Positions 1-9,500 of a DNA stretch of 64,000 bases are shown piece after piece. The position numbers and the translations under genes are program-made. The DNA comes from Flagellimonas lutimaris (GTDB lineage Bacteria; Bacteroidota; Bacteroidia; Flavobacteriales; Flavobacteriaceae). Within the stretch, counting starts at the first letter, position 1. Each line of letters opens with the position of its first letter. The notes under the pieces were generated by a model. The model saw only the letters and a list, made by a program, of their open reading frames with translations, had not been told where the DNA came from and searched no databases. The stretch is from NCBI RefSeq assembly GCF_003581615.1, contig NZ_QXFH01000064.1:124001-188000 (forward strand), written 5' to 3'.

Positions 1-27
1 TCAAAAGTAGCAGAAGAGACCACATAA
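1..27 (+). CDS. 3' end of an upstream CDS
   Basis: The first 24 bases read in frame as SKVAEETT followed by TAA at 25-27. The stop overlaps the next start by one base (TAATG), which indicates translational coupling with the TolC-like gene. In such operons the preceding gene is usually an RND efflux permease or adaptor, but the eight visible residues cannot show that, so the product is unknown. Confidence 0.6.
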   Translation, partial: SKVAEETT

Positions 28-1352
28 TGAAAAGCATTTTTTATACAGTATCCCTAACGTTATTGTTATTTGGTCCTTTGGCTTATGCCCAAGACCAAAT
101 GCTCACAAAAGAAGAGGCCATTGATTTGGTTCTGGAAAACAACTTGGATATCCAAGTGGCACGTAATACCAAATTGATTGATGACAATAATGCCGATATC
201 CTCAATTCAGGCTATTTGCCCAGTGTAACAGGAAATGCAAGCGGAAGTATTGATAAACAAAATTCTGAAGGTGTTTTGGCCAATGGGGATACGCGCACAG
301 CGGAAGGAGCCGAGACTAGAAGGTATAATGCTGCGGTAAATGTAAACTATACCCTGTTCGATGGATTGGGTAGATATTACAATTATAAAAGTTTTAAAGA
401 AAGGTCACAGCAATCAGAACTTGAGGTTAGACAGACTATTGAAAATACCATTCTACAATTGTTTACGGTCTATTATGAAGCTGCCCGCCTTACAGAGAAT
501 ACAGCTACCTTGGAGCAAGCTTTGGAAATTTCAAAAGATAGGCTTAAAAGGGCCCAGTATCAATTTGAGTTTGGGCAGAATACCGGTCTCGATGTTTTGA
601 ATGCAGAAGTGGATATTAATACGGACAGTATCAATTTGTTGAATTCACGTCAGCAACTCAGAAATACCATGCGAGACCTGAATTTAATTCTGAACAGGGA
701 ACTCTCCTCCCAATTTTCCGCCGATACAACGGTCAATTTTGTCCCCGAGCTTCAGATGGAAAGCATGTTCAATGAAGCCCAATTAAACAATGTAAGGCTT
801 CAAATTGTGGAAAAGGACCTTAATATGGGCCTTAACGATATTAGGGTGGCCAAAAGCGGTTATTTACCTACCATTGGTTTGACTGGAACGTATGGTTGGA
901 ACGAGTCCAACAACAACAGTCCATTGGCATTTGTACTTCAAAATACATCTACTGGAGTAACAGGAACGGTTAATCTTACCTGGAATTTATTTGATGGGGG
1001 TTCTACCATTACCGGAATAAAAAATGCAAAAATTGCTTATAAGAATCAGGAAATAGCGAAAAAACAGATAAAGTTAGAGGTTGAACGAGATATACGTAAT
1101 GCTTGGGACAGTTATACCAACGCATTATATGTCTTGGAGGTACAGGAGAAAAACTTGCAGACCAATCAAAACAACTTCAATAGAACAGATGAGCGTTACA
1201 AGCTTGGACAAGTAACTTCCATTGAATTCAGGCAGGCCCAGTTAAATCTGTTAAACGCAGAATTGGCCAAAAGCCAGGCAAAGTACAATGCAAAATTGGC
1301 GGAATTACAAATGCTTCAAATTAGCGGCCAGTTGCTCAACGTTGATTTTTAA
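27..1352 (+). CDS. TolC family outer membrane efflux protein
   Basis: A 441-residue outer membrane channel of the TolC/OEP superfamily. It would form the trimeric exit duct of an RND or ABC tripartite exporter. A signal peptide covers about residues 1-22, ending AYAQ. Two homologous OEP halves follow, each rich in long heptad-like helices, including the motifs FGQNTGLDVLNAEVD and YKLGQVTSIEFRQAQLNLLNAE. Length matches the family. Its ATG overlaps the stop of the preceding gene, so it is the last large gene of an efflux operon that begins outside the window. Substrate cannot be inferred. Confidence 0.93.
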   Translation: MKSIFYTVSLTLLLFGPLAYAQDQMLTKEEAIDLVLENNLDIQVARNTKLIDDNNADILNSGYLPSVTGNASGSIDKQNSEGVLANGDTRTAEGAETRRYNAAVNVNYTLFDGLGRYYNYKSFKERSQQSELEVRQTIENTILQLFTVYYEAARLTENTATLEQALEISKDRLKRAQYQFEFGQNTGLDVLNAEVDINTDSINLLNSRQQLRNTMRDLNLILNRELSSQFSADTTVNFVPELQMESMFNEAQLNNVRLQIVEKDLNMGLNDIRVAKSGYLPTIGLTGTYGWNESNNNSPLAFVLQNTSTGVTGTVNLTWNLFDGGSTITGIKNAKIAYKNQEIAKKQIKLEVERDIRNAWDSYTNALYVLEVQEKNLQTNQNNFNRTDERYKLGQVTSIEFRQAQLNLLNAELAKSQAKYNAKLAELQMLQISGQLLNVDF

Positions 1353-1354
1353 CT

Positions 1355-1537
1355 ATGTACGAGCATTTTTTTCAATGTCCGTACTGTTGGGAAGAAATCT
1401 CCTTCTTATTGGATGTCTCTGTATCTCAACAGACCTATGTAGAAGATTGCGAGGTGTGCTGCAATCCCATTGAAGCAACTGCCAAATTTAATAATCAGGA
1501 ACTTGCTTATTTTGATGTTAAGGAACTAGGGCAATAG
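1355..1537 (+). CDS. CPXCG motif-containing cysteine-rich small protein
   Basis: A 60-residue protein starting two bases after the tolC-like stop. It has a CPYCWEEIS motif near residues 8-16 and a second pair of cysteines (CEVCC) near 33-37, giving a small four-cysteine, probably zinc-binding, fold. It matches the CPXCG cysteine-rich family (Cys_rich_CPXG), short proteins of unknown role common in Bacteroidota and Proteobacteria. An alternative overlapping reading frame exists here, but only this frame shows the family motif. Confidence 0.8.
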   Translation: MYEHFFQCPYCWEEISFLLDVSVSQQTYVEDCEVCCNPIEATAKFNNQELAYFDVKELGQ

Positions 1538-1548
1538 AACCTCATCCT

Positions 1549-2379
1549 CTATTGATAAATTCTTACATAATCAATTTCAAAGATATCTTCGGTAAAAGTT
1601 TCGGGCAACTCTCCACCCAGATTTCCACCTATGGCAATGTTCAGAATTAAATAGTGTCCGTGATTGTATGGTTTGTCCTTTGTATTTTGTAAATCAAAAA
1701 CCAAAGTATCGTCAACATAGGTCTTTATACTTTCGCTATCCCATTCCATAGCGTAAATGTGATATTCGTTAGATGCATTGGGAACAGTTGCTTCTCCTCC
1801 AGTGTTCCTATACTCTTTAGTTTTTAGGTCGCCCCAATGGAAATGGGATATCGTTTTGTTTTTGTCCCATCCAGTTTGTTCCATAATGTCTATTTCTCCG
1901 GAGAGTGGCCAACCTACTTCACCATATTGATCTCCAAAATAGTTGCCCGTTTCGTTTACATTGGCACCCATGGTCCAAATTGCTGGCCAAGTTCCTGCGG
2001 TGCTAGGCAATTTTGCGCGAACCTCTACGCGTCCGTAGGTAAAGATAAATTTGGAATTCAGCCTTGCCGAGGTATATTCTTTTGTACTACCATGATAAGA
2101 GTACTTTTCCTTAATGGCCCTGATTTTTAGCGTACCATTATTTGTATATGAATTTTCCTCACTATCCGTATAGTGTTGTAGTTCATCATTATACCAGCTA
2201 CCATTATTGGGGGGAATTATTTGGTGATGCCATTTTTGGTTATTGGGTCTACCCTCGTATTCAAATTCATCGGCAAAGACCAATGTCCTATACTCGGTAT
2301 CCTGATCATGGTTGTTAAAGACAGCTTTATCTTGGCTTATCAACCCAATAAAAACGAAAAATAAGATGAAAGTTCTCAA
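1549..2379 (-). CDS. Glycoside hydrolase family 16 protein (laminarinase/beta-glucanase type)
   Basis: A secreted 276-residue endo-beta-glucanase-like enzyme. After an N-terminal hydrophobic leader (about 1-15), one GH16 jelly-roll domain spans roughly 30-276. The catalytic signature GEIDIMEQTG lies at about 161-170; E162 would be the nucleophile and E167 the acid/base, as known for GH16. TWPAIWTMG upstream and the C-terminal FEIDYVRIYQ are also typical. The likely substrate is a beta-1,3- or mixed-linked glucan such as laminarin, inferred from the subfamily-like sequence. It lies near a SusC/D locus, but an MFS gene and its promoter lie between, so co-transcription with SusC/D is unlikely. 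Confidence 0.93.
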   Translation of the reverse strand: MRTFILFFVFIGLISQDKAVFNNHDQDTEYRTLVFADEFEYEGRPNNQKWHHQIIPPNNGSWYNDELQHYTDSEENSYTNNGTLKIRAIKEKYSYHGSTKEYTSARLNSKFIFTYGRVEVRAKLPSTAGTWPAIWTMGANVNETGNYFGDQYGEVGWPLSGEIDIMEQTGWDKNKTISHFHWGDLKTKEYRNTGGEATVPNASNEYHIYAMEWDSESIKTYVDDTLVFDLQNTKDKPYNHGHYLILNIAIGGNLGGELPETFTEDIFEIDYVRIYQ

Positions 2380-2474
2380 CAGCTAAATTTTAATCATTTA
2401 TCAAAACTAATATACCAAAATGATTTTAGTAGAATTTATGTTAAGTAAACCATGGAAGCAAAACTGTTCAGCAG

Positions 2475-3671
2475 TTATTGGAATGCTTTCTTTTCCCGTA
2501 CTTTTTGTGAATATAAAATTGTAATTCCAATGCCTGCGCCTATACAAGCTAGAATACCACCTACTATACTGGCATAGTTAACCCCAAGACCAAAGACCAT
2601 AGGTAACCCACCAAAGTAGGCGCCCGAGGCATTACCCATGTTAAATGCGCTTTGATTCATGGAAGAGCCTAATTTCTCGGCACCTTTGGCAGCTTTAATA
2701 ATAGCTATTTGGATTGGTGCAGTAATAGAAAAGGTGATAACGCCAACAATAAAGCTGAGCACAAATATGGCAACACTATTGCTTGCAAAAATGGAATTTA
2801 ATATTAGCACAGTTGTCATAGAAAGCAGGCTTATGACCACTGATTTTACAGGATTGAAGATTTCAACCATTCTTGCTCCCAAAAAATTACCAAAGAACAT
2901 TCCAAGACCAGCGACTATCATAACATACCCAACGTTGGCTTCGGGTAGTTTTGTTACCGAAATAACCAATGGGGCAATGTAGCTGTACCAGGCAAAAAAA
3001 CCGCCACTACCTATGGTGGTCAAAGCTATCAAAGCCCATAATTTCTTGTTTTTTAGAACAGGAGAACTACTCTTAGCTTCTAGGTCATCAATTTCTTCAA
3101 GATTCTCTTTGGGCATCCAAAAATAAAGACTGGACAATGTAGCTACGCCAGCAATACCAACAAGTACAAACGAATAGCCCCAATGCCACTCTTGTCCAAT
3201 ATAAGTGCCCAATGGAACCCCTAAAATATTGGCAACGGTCAATCCGGAAAACATAATGGCCATGGCTTGGGCAGCCTTGCCCGGTTTAGCCAAATATCCA
3301 GAAACCACCGCGCCAATACCAAAAAATGCGCCATGTGGCATGCCGGATAAAAAACGGAACATCATCATTACCCAATAGTTGCCGGAAAAAGCAGATAGCG
3401 TATTAAAGACTGTAAACCATAACATTAAGAACAACAAGGTTCTTTTGGGGTTTAGGTTATTTGTGATGCGTGCCATTATGGGAGCACCTATTACAACACC
3501 TAAGGCATAAATGGCGATAAAATGGCCGGCTTTAGGTATGGAAATTTCCATGGAGTCCGCAATATTGGGAAGAATCCCCATGATTACAAACTCTGTAAGT
3601 CCTATGCCAAAGCCTCCTATCGCAAGTGATAAAAGGGCTTTTTTATTGGTTGATCGAGAAGTGCTGTCCAA
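2475..3671 (-). CDS. MFS transporter, AraJ-like drug/sugar efflux permease
   Basis: About 400 residues with 12 predicted membrane segments, resembling the AraJ/YdhP branch of the major facilitator superfamily. The N-terminal segments contain the DHA1-type stretch LAIGGFGIGLTEFVIMGILP. The frame opens with TTG at 3692, but that codon lies inside a good -7 promoter box (TACCTTTG, minus strand, 3690-3697). Transcription would then begin near 3684, so I prefer the next in-frame TTG at 3671; either start is possible and no ATG is available. Substrate unknown. It is flanked by GH16 and the SusC/D operon on the same strand. Confidence 0.85.
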   Translation of the reverse strand: MDSTSRSTNKKALLSLAIGGFGIGLTEFVIMGILPNIADSMEISIPKAGHFIAIYALGVVIGAPIMARITNNLNPKRTLLFLMLWFTVFNTLSAFSGNYWVMMMFRFLSGMPHGAFFGIGAVVSGYLAKPGKAAQAMAIMFSGLTVANILGVPLGTYIGQEWHWGYSFVLVGIAGVATLSSLYFWMPKENLEEIDDLEAKSSSPVLKNKKLWALIALTTIGSGGFFAWYSYIAPLVISVTKLPEANVGYVMIVAGLGMFFGNFLGARMVEIFNPVKSVVISLLSMTTVLILNSIFASNSVAIFVLSFIVGVITFSITAPIQIAIIKAAKGAEKLGSSMNQSAFNMGNASGAYFGGLPMVFGLGVNYASIVGGILACIGAGIGITILYSQKVREKKAFQ

Positions 3672-3689
3672 GTCTGTTTTCTTAAGATG

Positions 3690-3697
3690 CAAAGGTA
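3690..3697 (-). promoter_or_regulatory. Putative -7 promoter box of the MFS gene
   Basis: Minus strand reads TACCTTTG, matching the Bacteroidota sigma-A -7 consensus TAnnTTTG. A TTG lies 23 bp upstream (3721-3723), slightly long for the -33 element. It overlaps the annotatable TTG start at 3692, which argues for a downstream start. Confidence 0.45.
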
Positions 3698-3767
3698 AGT
3701 CCTAAGAAATGAAAGAGGTGCAAGGATATTCGCTAAATTATATTTTGAATTGTCATGGAAGAATAAA

Positions 3768-3857
3768 AAAACAGCCTTGAGGATTGGACTAATTCAAATA
3801 CATTCAAAAAATGAAACAAATACTTTTGAAAAGATATTTTGGGTTCAAGGCTGTTTT
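3768..3857. repeat. 13-bp inverted repeat with 64-bp interior
   Basis: AAAACAGCCTTGA at 3768-3780 is exactly complementary to TCAAGGCTGTTTT at 3845-3857. The pair lies in the 327-bp non-coding gap between the MFS gene and the SusCD-operon lipoprotein. The rest of the gap (3693-4019) holds the MFS promoter and the palindromic terminator at 3967-3998; I see no gene in it. Confidence 0.6.
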
Positions 3858-3966
3858 GAAGATTACTTTTTACATACCCTAAACTACGCCAAAACTGTGT
3901 TTTTTTCGGAAATCCTCAACAACAAGTACCGATGCCGATTTACAAGAACTATTTTTAATATAAAGC

Positions 3967-3998
3967 GAAAGGCCCGTTCCAATTGGAACGGGCCTTTC
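3967..3998. terminator. Bidirectional terminator: perfect 32-bp palindrome
   Basis: GAAAGGCCCGTTCC, then AATT, then its exact complement. It sits 22 bp beyond the end of the SusCD-operon lipoprotein gene (minus strand), so it probably ends that operon. Short T-rich flanks occur on both sides. Confidence 0.75.
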
Positions 3999-4019
3999 TT
4001 ATTGAACAATATATAAAAA

Positions 4020-4817
4020 TCAATTGATACAGGGAGACGGGTTAGGCCCAAAAGGTCCTAACACTTCGCCATCCGGAGTTTCAATGGTGTAAACATGTTC
4101 TTCTTCAAACGCACCACTAGTATACGAAATAACCAACTCACTTCCGTCCGGTACATCAACATTGAATGTTGCTGCATCACCACCGGTAAAAGTATAGTCG
4201 GTCGCCACACCATCAATTTCGAAAGTGACAAAGGCACCGTCCCATCCATCACCAAAGAGATCTTGCATTTCAATTACCCATGTTCCTGGTACGGTGGTTC
4301 CAGAAATTGGAGAACATTTGACCAGTACAATGAAGTTAAAGGCTTGTAATTGTTCTGGTTGCCCAGTTACTGTGGAGCTGTAGTTTTCTGCAGTTGTTAC
4401 AGTGCCATCAACTCCAGTGGATTTTCCTAAGAATCGGATAAAATCACCTCCAGAGATGTCATCTACCGTTATGCCCAAAGCACTTGCTATGTCCGTATAT
4501 GGTATTGAAATATCACTTGGGAACTGTGTTATTGTGGTTAAGGATATAGTGTCGGTAGAGACCCCTCCTGATTCCAAAGTCACGCTCAACTCCCAAGAGG
4601 CAACATTGTCGCTTGCGTCATCAACAGTTCCTGAAAGGCTTGAAGAGGCAAGGTCACCTTTGGCCACAATGGTCTCATCCAGTACGATTCTTACATACGG
4701 AGCAGCTGAATCCTCCAATTCGAAGACATTGAGCGGGTTTTTGTCGTTGTCCTCGCATGCTGCAATTCCCAGGATCAGGAGAACAAGACCGAATATATAT
4801 TTAAAGTTACTTTTCAT
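4020..4817 (-). CDS. SusCD-operon lipoprotein with GDGWDG-type C-terminal domain
   Basis: A 265-residue predicted surface lipoprotein, third gene of the SusC-SusD operon. The signal peptide ends in lipobox GIAAC with Cys21. An Asp/Asn-rich linker is followed by a beta-rich region. The C-terminal ~90 residues carry DLFGDGWDGAFVTFEIDG, a motif seen in many secreted Bacteroidota proteins. The frame opens at 4844, which would overlap the susD stop, but the methionine at 4817 precedes the signal peptide directly and is preferred. Function is unknown; accessory ligand binding for the SusC/D pair is an inference from position. Confidence 0.8.
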   Translation of the reverse strand: MKSNFKYIFGLVLLILGIAACEDNDKNPLNVFELEDSAAPYVRIVLDETIVAKGDLASSSLSGTVDDASDNVASWELSVTLESGGVSTDTISLTTITQFPSDISIPYTDIASALGITVDDISGGDFIRFLGKSTGVDGTVTTAENYSSTVTGQPEQLQAFNFIVLVKCSPISGTTVPGTWVIEMQDLFGDGWDGAFVTFEIDGVATDYTFTGGDAATFNVDVPDGSELVISYTSGAFEEEHVYTIETPDGEVLGPFGPNPSPCIN

Positions 4818-4840
4818 CTGTATTGTTTTATAGTTAGAAA

Positions 4841-6556
4841 TCAATCAACGAATCCTTCAGGGTTAGTGTCCCAGAAAACCGGAGTACTCGGAGCGCTTTT
4901 CTGTGTAATGTTCGTGTTGCTGTCCGCTGCGGTTTGTGAATACCACATAGATCTTAGGAAAGTTCCTGGATCTGGAGTAGTAAATGCAGGTGTTAGATTA
5001 TCTGGTTGACCAGTTCTTCTGTAGGTGTTGTAAGCTTCTATTCCGTTGCACCACAAAGCTATAAAGTATTGCTCGACAATAATGCGAAGTTTATCTGTAT
5101 CGTCTCCAGCATCATAGCTAGCTAAAATTTCGGCAACATGTGCATCTATGTCAGCAGTGCTAGGCTCGAAACCTGAGCCACTGGCCAGGGATGCACCAAA
5201 ATCGACCACTGTACCAATGGATTGTCTGATTCCTGTTTCTAGATAGTCTCTGGCATTACCAGTTGTGTTCAATGTCAATGATGCTTCCGCCAACATGAAA
5301 TAAGTGTAGGATGACATTAGGATGGGTGATATACCTGCTCCTGCCAATCCTTCGCTTACAGCTCCGGAACCGGATACATTTCTATATGAATTATCATCGA
5401 AAGGTCCCCCAACAGGATATGTGCCATGTAATGTTCTGAAGGCGTCATCTGGTGGAATACCATCATCATCTAAATGGTTTCTTCCCCAATACCCGCTTAA
5501 ACCATTGGTTGAGGGCACTAAACAATAGGGCTCTGTTGGGTCCCACCAAGCTGGTAACGATATTTCTGTAACACATTCTTTGGTAATCACATCGGCACCT
5601 GAAAAATCCTCTTGTTGTCGGTAAAAGTAGTACCGTATTCTTGGGTCAGGTTCACCATACTGATTGGCCATCAAATTCATGTAATAATTGGAGGTGTAAA
5701 AATCCGAACTTGGTCCGGCACCATCATAGTTGGCATCAAAATAGGGATGTCTACTATCTGGTGAGGCATTGTTGGTGCCCCACTGGAAGAAGAAATCATC
5801 GGAAGAATCCAAAATTAATTGGTTTCCACTGATCAACTCGTTGATGCGAGAAGTAGAAACCGATGCCCCAAAACCTTCCGCACTGGCCAAGCGTGTTTGC
5901 AAGTAAAGTTTTAAACGCATAGTATTGGCAACTTTTCTCCATTTACTTTCGTTCCCATTGTAGAATAGGTCATCGGAAGGCAATGATGTTTCATCTTTGC
6001 CGAGGTTCGCAAGGGCATCTACCAAAAGCTGATCTGCTGCTTGGTATATGGACGCTCCCGAATCCACGGCGGGATTCAAAATTCCTTCACCACCTGAAAC
6101 AGCTTCAGAATAAGGTACATCTCCAAAGAAATCTACCATGGACATCATGATATAGGCTTCCAGAATTTGCCCAATGGCAACATGGGTAAACTGGCCAGCT
6201 TCTTCCGCTAGAGGGTTCATAGTTCTAATATCGATTAATGCTCTTGCATAAACATTGTCCCAAACCCTATCAAAATTATCTGGATCATAGTTCTCACGAT
6301 AGGTTGGGCCAAAACCATGCTGCATTCTTACAGGTTCCATGCCGAATTGGCTAAGGCCATTTTCGTTACGGCCTTCTTCACCGGAATGGATTTGCGCGGT
6401 CATGAGTTGTATTTGATTTAAAAAGAAATCAACACTCGCCTGCGAAGGGTTTAATGCATTCGGACTCTCCACCACATCCAAGGAAGTGGTCTCACAGCCC
6501 AGCATAACTGTCAGTGCAGCGATTACAAGACTGAGTATATTTGATATTTTTTTCAT
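4841..6556 (-). CDS. SusD/RagB-type nutrient-binding outer membrane lipoprotein
   Basis: A 571-residue lipoprotein with lipobox VMLGC (Cys21), then an alpha-helical SusD-like fold (SusD-like_2 type, judged from the NALNPSQASVDFFLNQIQ start and the C-terminal FIALWCNGIEAYNTYRRTG region). It would cap the SusC barrel at the cell surface and capture oligomeric substrate. It is co-directional with SusC, with 30 bp between SusC's stop and its start. Neighbouring genes do not fix the substrate; this subfamily often occurs without glycoside hydrolases and may handle peptides or other ligands. Confidence 0.92.
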   Translation of the reverse strand: MKKISNILSLVIAALTVMLGCETTSLDVVESPNALNPSQASVDFFLNQIQLMTAQIHSGEEGRNENGLSQFGMEPVRMQHGFGPTYRENYDPDNFDRVWDNVYARALIDIRTMNPLAEEAGQFTHVAIGQILEAYIMMSMVDFFGDVPYSEAVSGGEGILNPAVDSGASIYQAADQLLVDALANLGKDETSLPSDDLFYNGNESKWRKVANTMRLKLYLQTRLASAEGFGASVSTSRINELISGNQLILDSSDDFFFQWGTNNASPDSRHPYFDANYDGAGPSSDFYTSNYYMNLMANQYGEPDPRIRYYFYRQQEDFSGADVITKECVTEISLPAWWDPTEPYCLVPSTNGLSGYWGRNHLDDDGIPPDDAFRTLHGTYPVGGPFDDNSYRNVSGSGAVSEGLAGAGISPILMSSYTYFMLAEASLTLNTTGNARDYLETGIRQSIGTVVDFGASLASGSGFEPSTADIDAHVAEILASYDAGDDTDKLRIIVEQYFIALWCNGIEAYNTYRRTGQPDNLTPAFTTPDPGTFLRSMWYSQTAADSNTNITQKSAPSTPVFWDTNPEGFVD

Positions 6557-6586
6557 AATATATTTTTTGATTCTAGTTAGCTGCTA

Positions 6587-9500
6587 TTAAAATGATGCTC
6601 TTACAGTAAGACCATATCTTCTTGTTGATGGTCCGGTAAAGAAATCGATTCCCTGCCCGTTACCAACACCTGTACTTGAAGAGTTGGTGTCGTAGCGAAC
6701 ATCATCAGGGAAGTTTACCGCTTTGTACCATAGATTGGAGCCGGAAAGTGTTAGAGATAAACTACCAAAAGGTGTTTTATCCAACATTTTCTTTGGAATA
6801 GAATATCCTAAGGAAGCTTCTTGCAACCTGATGGTAGTACCGTCAAAAATATTTACTTCGTTTATTCCGCCGGCAAAAAAGGTGTTAAACCCAAACTCAG
6901 TGGCAGTGATGGCTACATTGTTAGGGCTGCCATCGGCAAAAACTCCTGGTAGAACATAATTGGATTCCCTATGGATGGGATCATCTGCATCAACAACACC
7001 GCGACCAATTAAACCTGCTGTGGTTACCGAGTAAACATCGCCGCCATGACGATACTGTAGATTGGCCGAAAGTGTGAAGTTCTTAAAGGTTATTGTTGGA
7101 ATAAGAGCAGTGGTCCAATCGGGATTTGGATCCCCAATTTCAGTGATATTGTTGTCCACTAAATAGCGCCCGTTGCTACCTACTACTTTGTTTCCATTTT
7201 CATCTCTTTGAATTGTACTTCCCAACAATACACCAAATGGTCGCCCTTCTACGGCATAGTTGGCTGCTTCACCTGAAACTGCAAAAGTTAAAAGAATATT
7301 GTTGGTTCCTTCTGCCAAGTCTGTTACAGTAGTTTCACTCGCTGTAAAGTTACCGGCAAGGTTAAAACCTATTCCAGCTTCACTTTCTCTTAAAAGGTTA
7401 AGATCGTAATCTACTTCGAGCCCTTTGGTCTCTACTTCACCAATATTCACAAAAGTGGAACGGAAGCCTGTTGAGCTATCCAAAGTACGATTGGTGATAA
7501 GGTCTGTAGTGGATTTTTGGTATAAACTCACATTAAAATTGAGCCTGTTGAACAATCTAGTGTCCAAACCAATTTCCAACTCTTGTACTCTTTCTGGTGA
7601 CAAGTCTCTGTTACCCAGTACATCGGAAACGGTATTTCCGGAAACTACGTTGCCATTGGCATCTACAAAGGTTCTAGCACCTAATGAAAGTACGTCCCTT
7701 GTGTTGAATGGAGTAGGGAAGCCTGCGGAGGATCCATAACCCAATCTAAGTTTGGCATAGTTCAGTACATTTCCTTGTAATGCAGGAAACGCTGTTGTTG
7801 GGATAAACGAAAGGCTGGCTCCAGGATAGAACAAGGAATTGTTTTCCCTTTCCAAGGTTGAGGACCAGTCGTTTCTTCCAACGACGTTTAAATAAAGTAA
7901 ATCTTTATAGGATAGTGTGGCATCCAAATAAACACCAACCAGGTTTTCTTCAAAATTCTGGTTTAAATTGGATCCGGAGAAAGAGTTAACGGAAGATGGA
8001 GTTGTAAAGTTATAGTGTTCCAACACTCCAAAAACCAATTGGCCTTGACTTTCTATACCATCTTGTGCATAGGTGTCCCTTCGACTATTGGCACCAAAAG
8101 TTGCAGTAAGATTTAAATCTTCTGAAAGACTTTTTTCTGCACTCAGGAGAAGGTCGTGGTTCCAAATGGAATTCCTTACCGAGGTTGTTCTTAGAATACC
8201 TAAGGTTGGTCCATCAACACCACCTCTATTCTGTCCATAAGAGTTTAACTCAGTATAAGTATCTAAACCTACACGGTAGGTAAGGTTCATCCAATCGTTA
8301 ATGGCATAGCTCATGGAAACGTTTCCTGTAAAACGATCCGTTTCCTGAGACGTTTTTGAATTGGCTACTGTCCAATAAGGGTTTTGGATGTCGTTTCCTG
8401 AACGATAGTAAAGGCTCCTTCCGTCTGCCGCTTGGAAAGGGATATTGGTTAAATCTACACTCCTCGGGGTATATAGTACGTCACCGAATATTGCAGAACC
8501 ATTAAAAGCGGCCCCACTACCAGTACTTACTGCATTTGGAGGGGATTTATACCCAGTTCTTGCAAAGTTGAACACTCCTGATACGGTAAAATTGTTGGAT
8601 AAGGCGGCATTGCCCCCTAAACTAAAGTTGTTACGCAACAATTTATTACCTGGAGTAACCCCTATGTCCTCTGTACGGCCATAGTTTGCATTGAAGTTTA
8701 CTTTTTCCGAGCCTCCACGAACATTAACAGATGTGCTGTATACATATCCTGTTCTAAAGAACTCTTCAACACCGTTATAAGGTTTATAAGGGTACTCATC
8801 ATCTAGGAAATCCTCGTAACCAGCAATCAATGTTGGGTCTGCGATATAGTTGAATGGGTGTTGTAGAATGGCAACACCGTTGGGACCAGTGCGAATAAAT
8901 TGTCCTGCACTAGCTACACCATCATCATCAGTTCGGTCAAAACGTGGCCCCCAGTTACTAAAGAAATATCCAAACCCTTGGTGGAATCCACCTCCATAGT
9001 TGTCTTGGAACTTTGGAAGTACAGCATTCGACATGAATACAGACTGTGTAACGGAAACCTCGGTTTTTGATGGAGCATCACCAGTTGCTGCCCCTTTTGT
9101 AGTAATAAGGATTACCCCGTTTCTACCGCGGTTACCGTACAATACGGTTGCACTTAATCCTTTAAGTACACTTACACTTTCGATATTGTTGGGGTCTAGG
9201 TCCAAAAATCGGCTTGACTCTGTATTTCCATCCAAAAAGTTGCTCTGAGTGTTTGTTCCAGAATCAAAAGGAATACCATCCACAATAAATAAAGGTTGGT
9301 TGGATTGTGTGGCTGAAGAGTACCCACGAATAATAATATTGGTACCCGAACCGGACATTCCGTTGTTGGAGGTGATATTAACCCCTGCAACCTTTCCGTT
9401 CAAAACACGGGCTACATCAGCTTCAGGTCTGGATTCAACCTTTTCGGAGTCAACAGTGGTCACGGAGTATCCCAAAGACCGTTTTTCCCGAACAATACCC

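Noticed and set aside
3750..4016. 88-codon plus-strand frame as a gene
   Set aside because: It covers the inverted repeat and the palindromic terminator, has no protein family character, and is explained by regulatory sequence.
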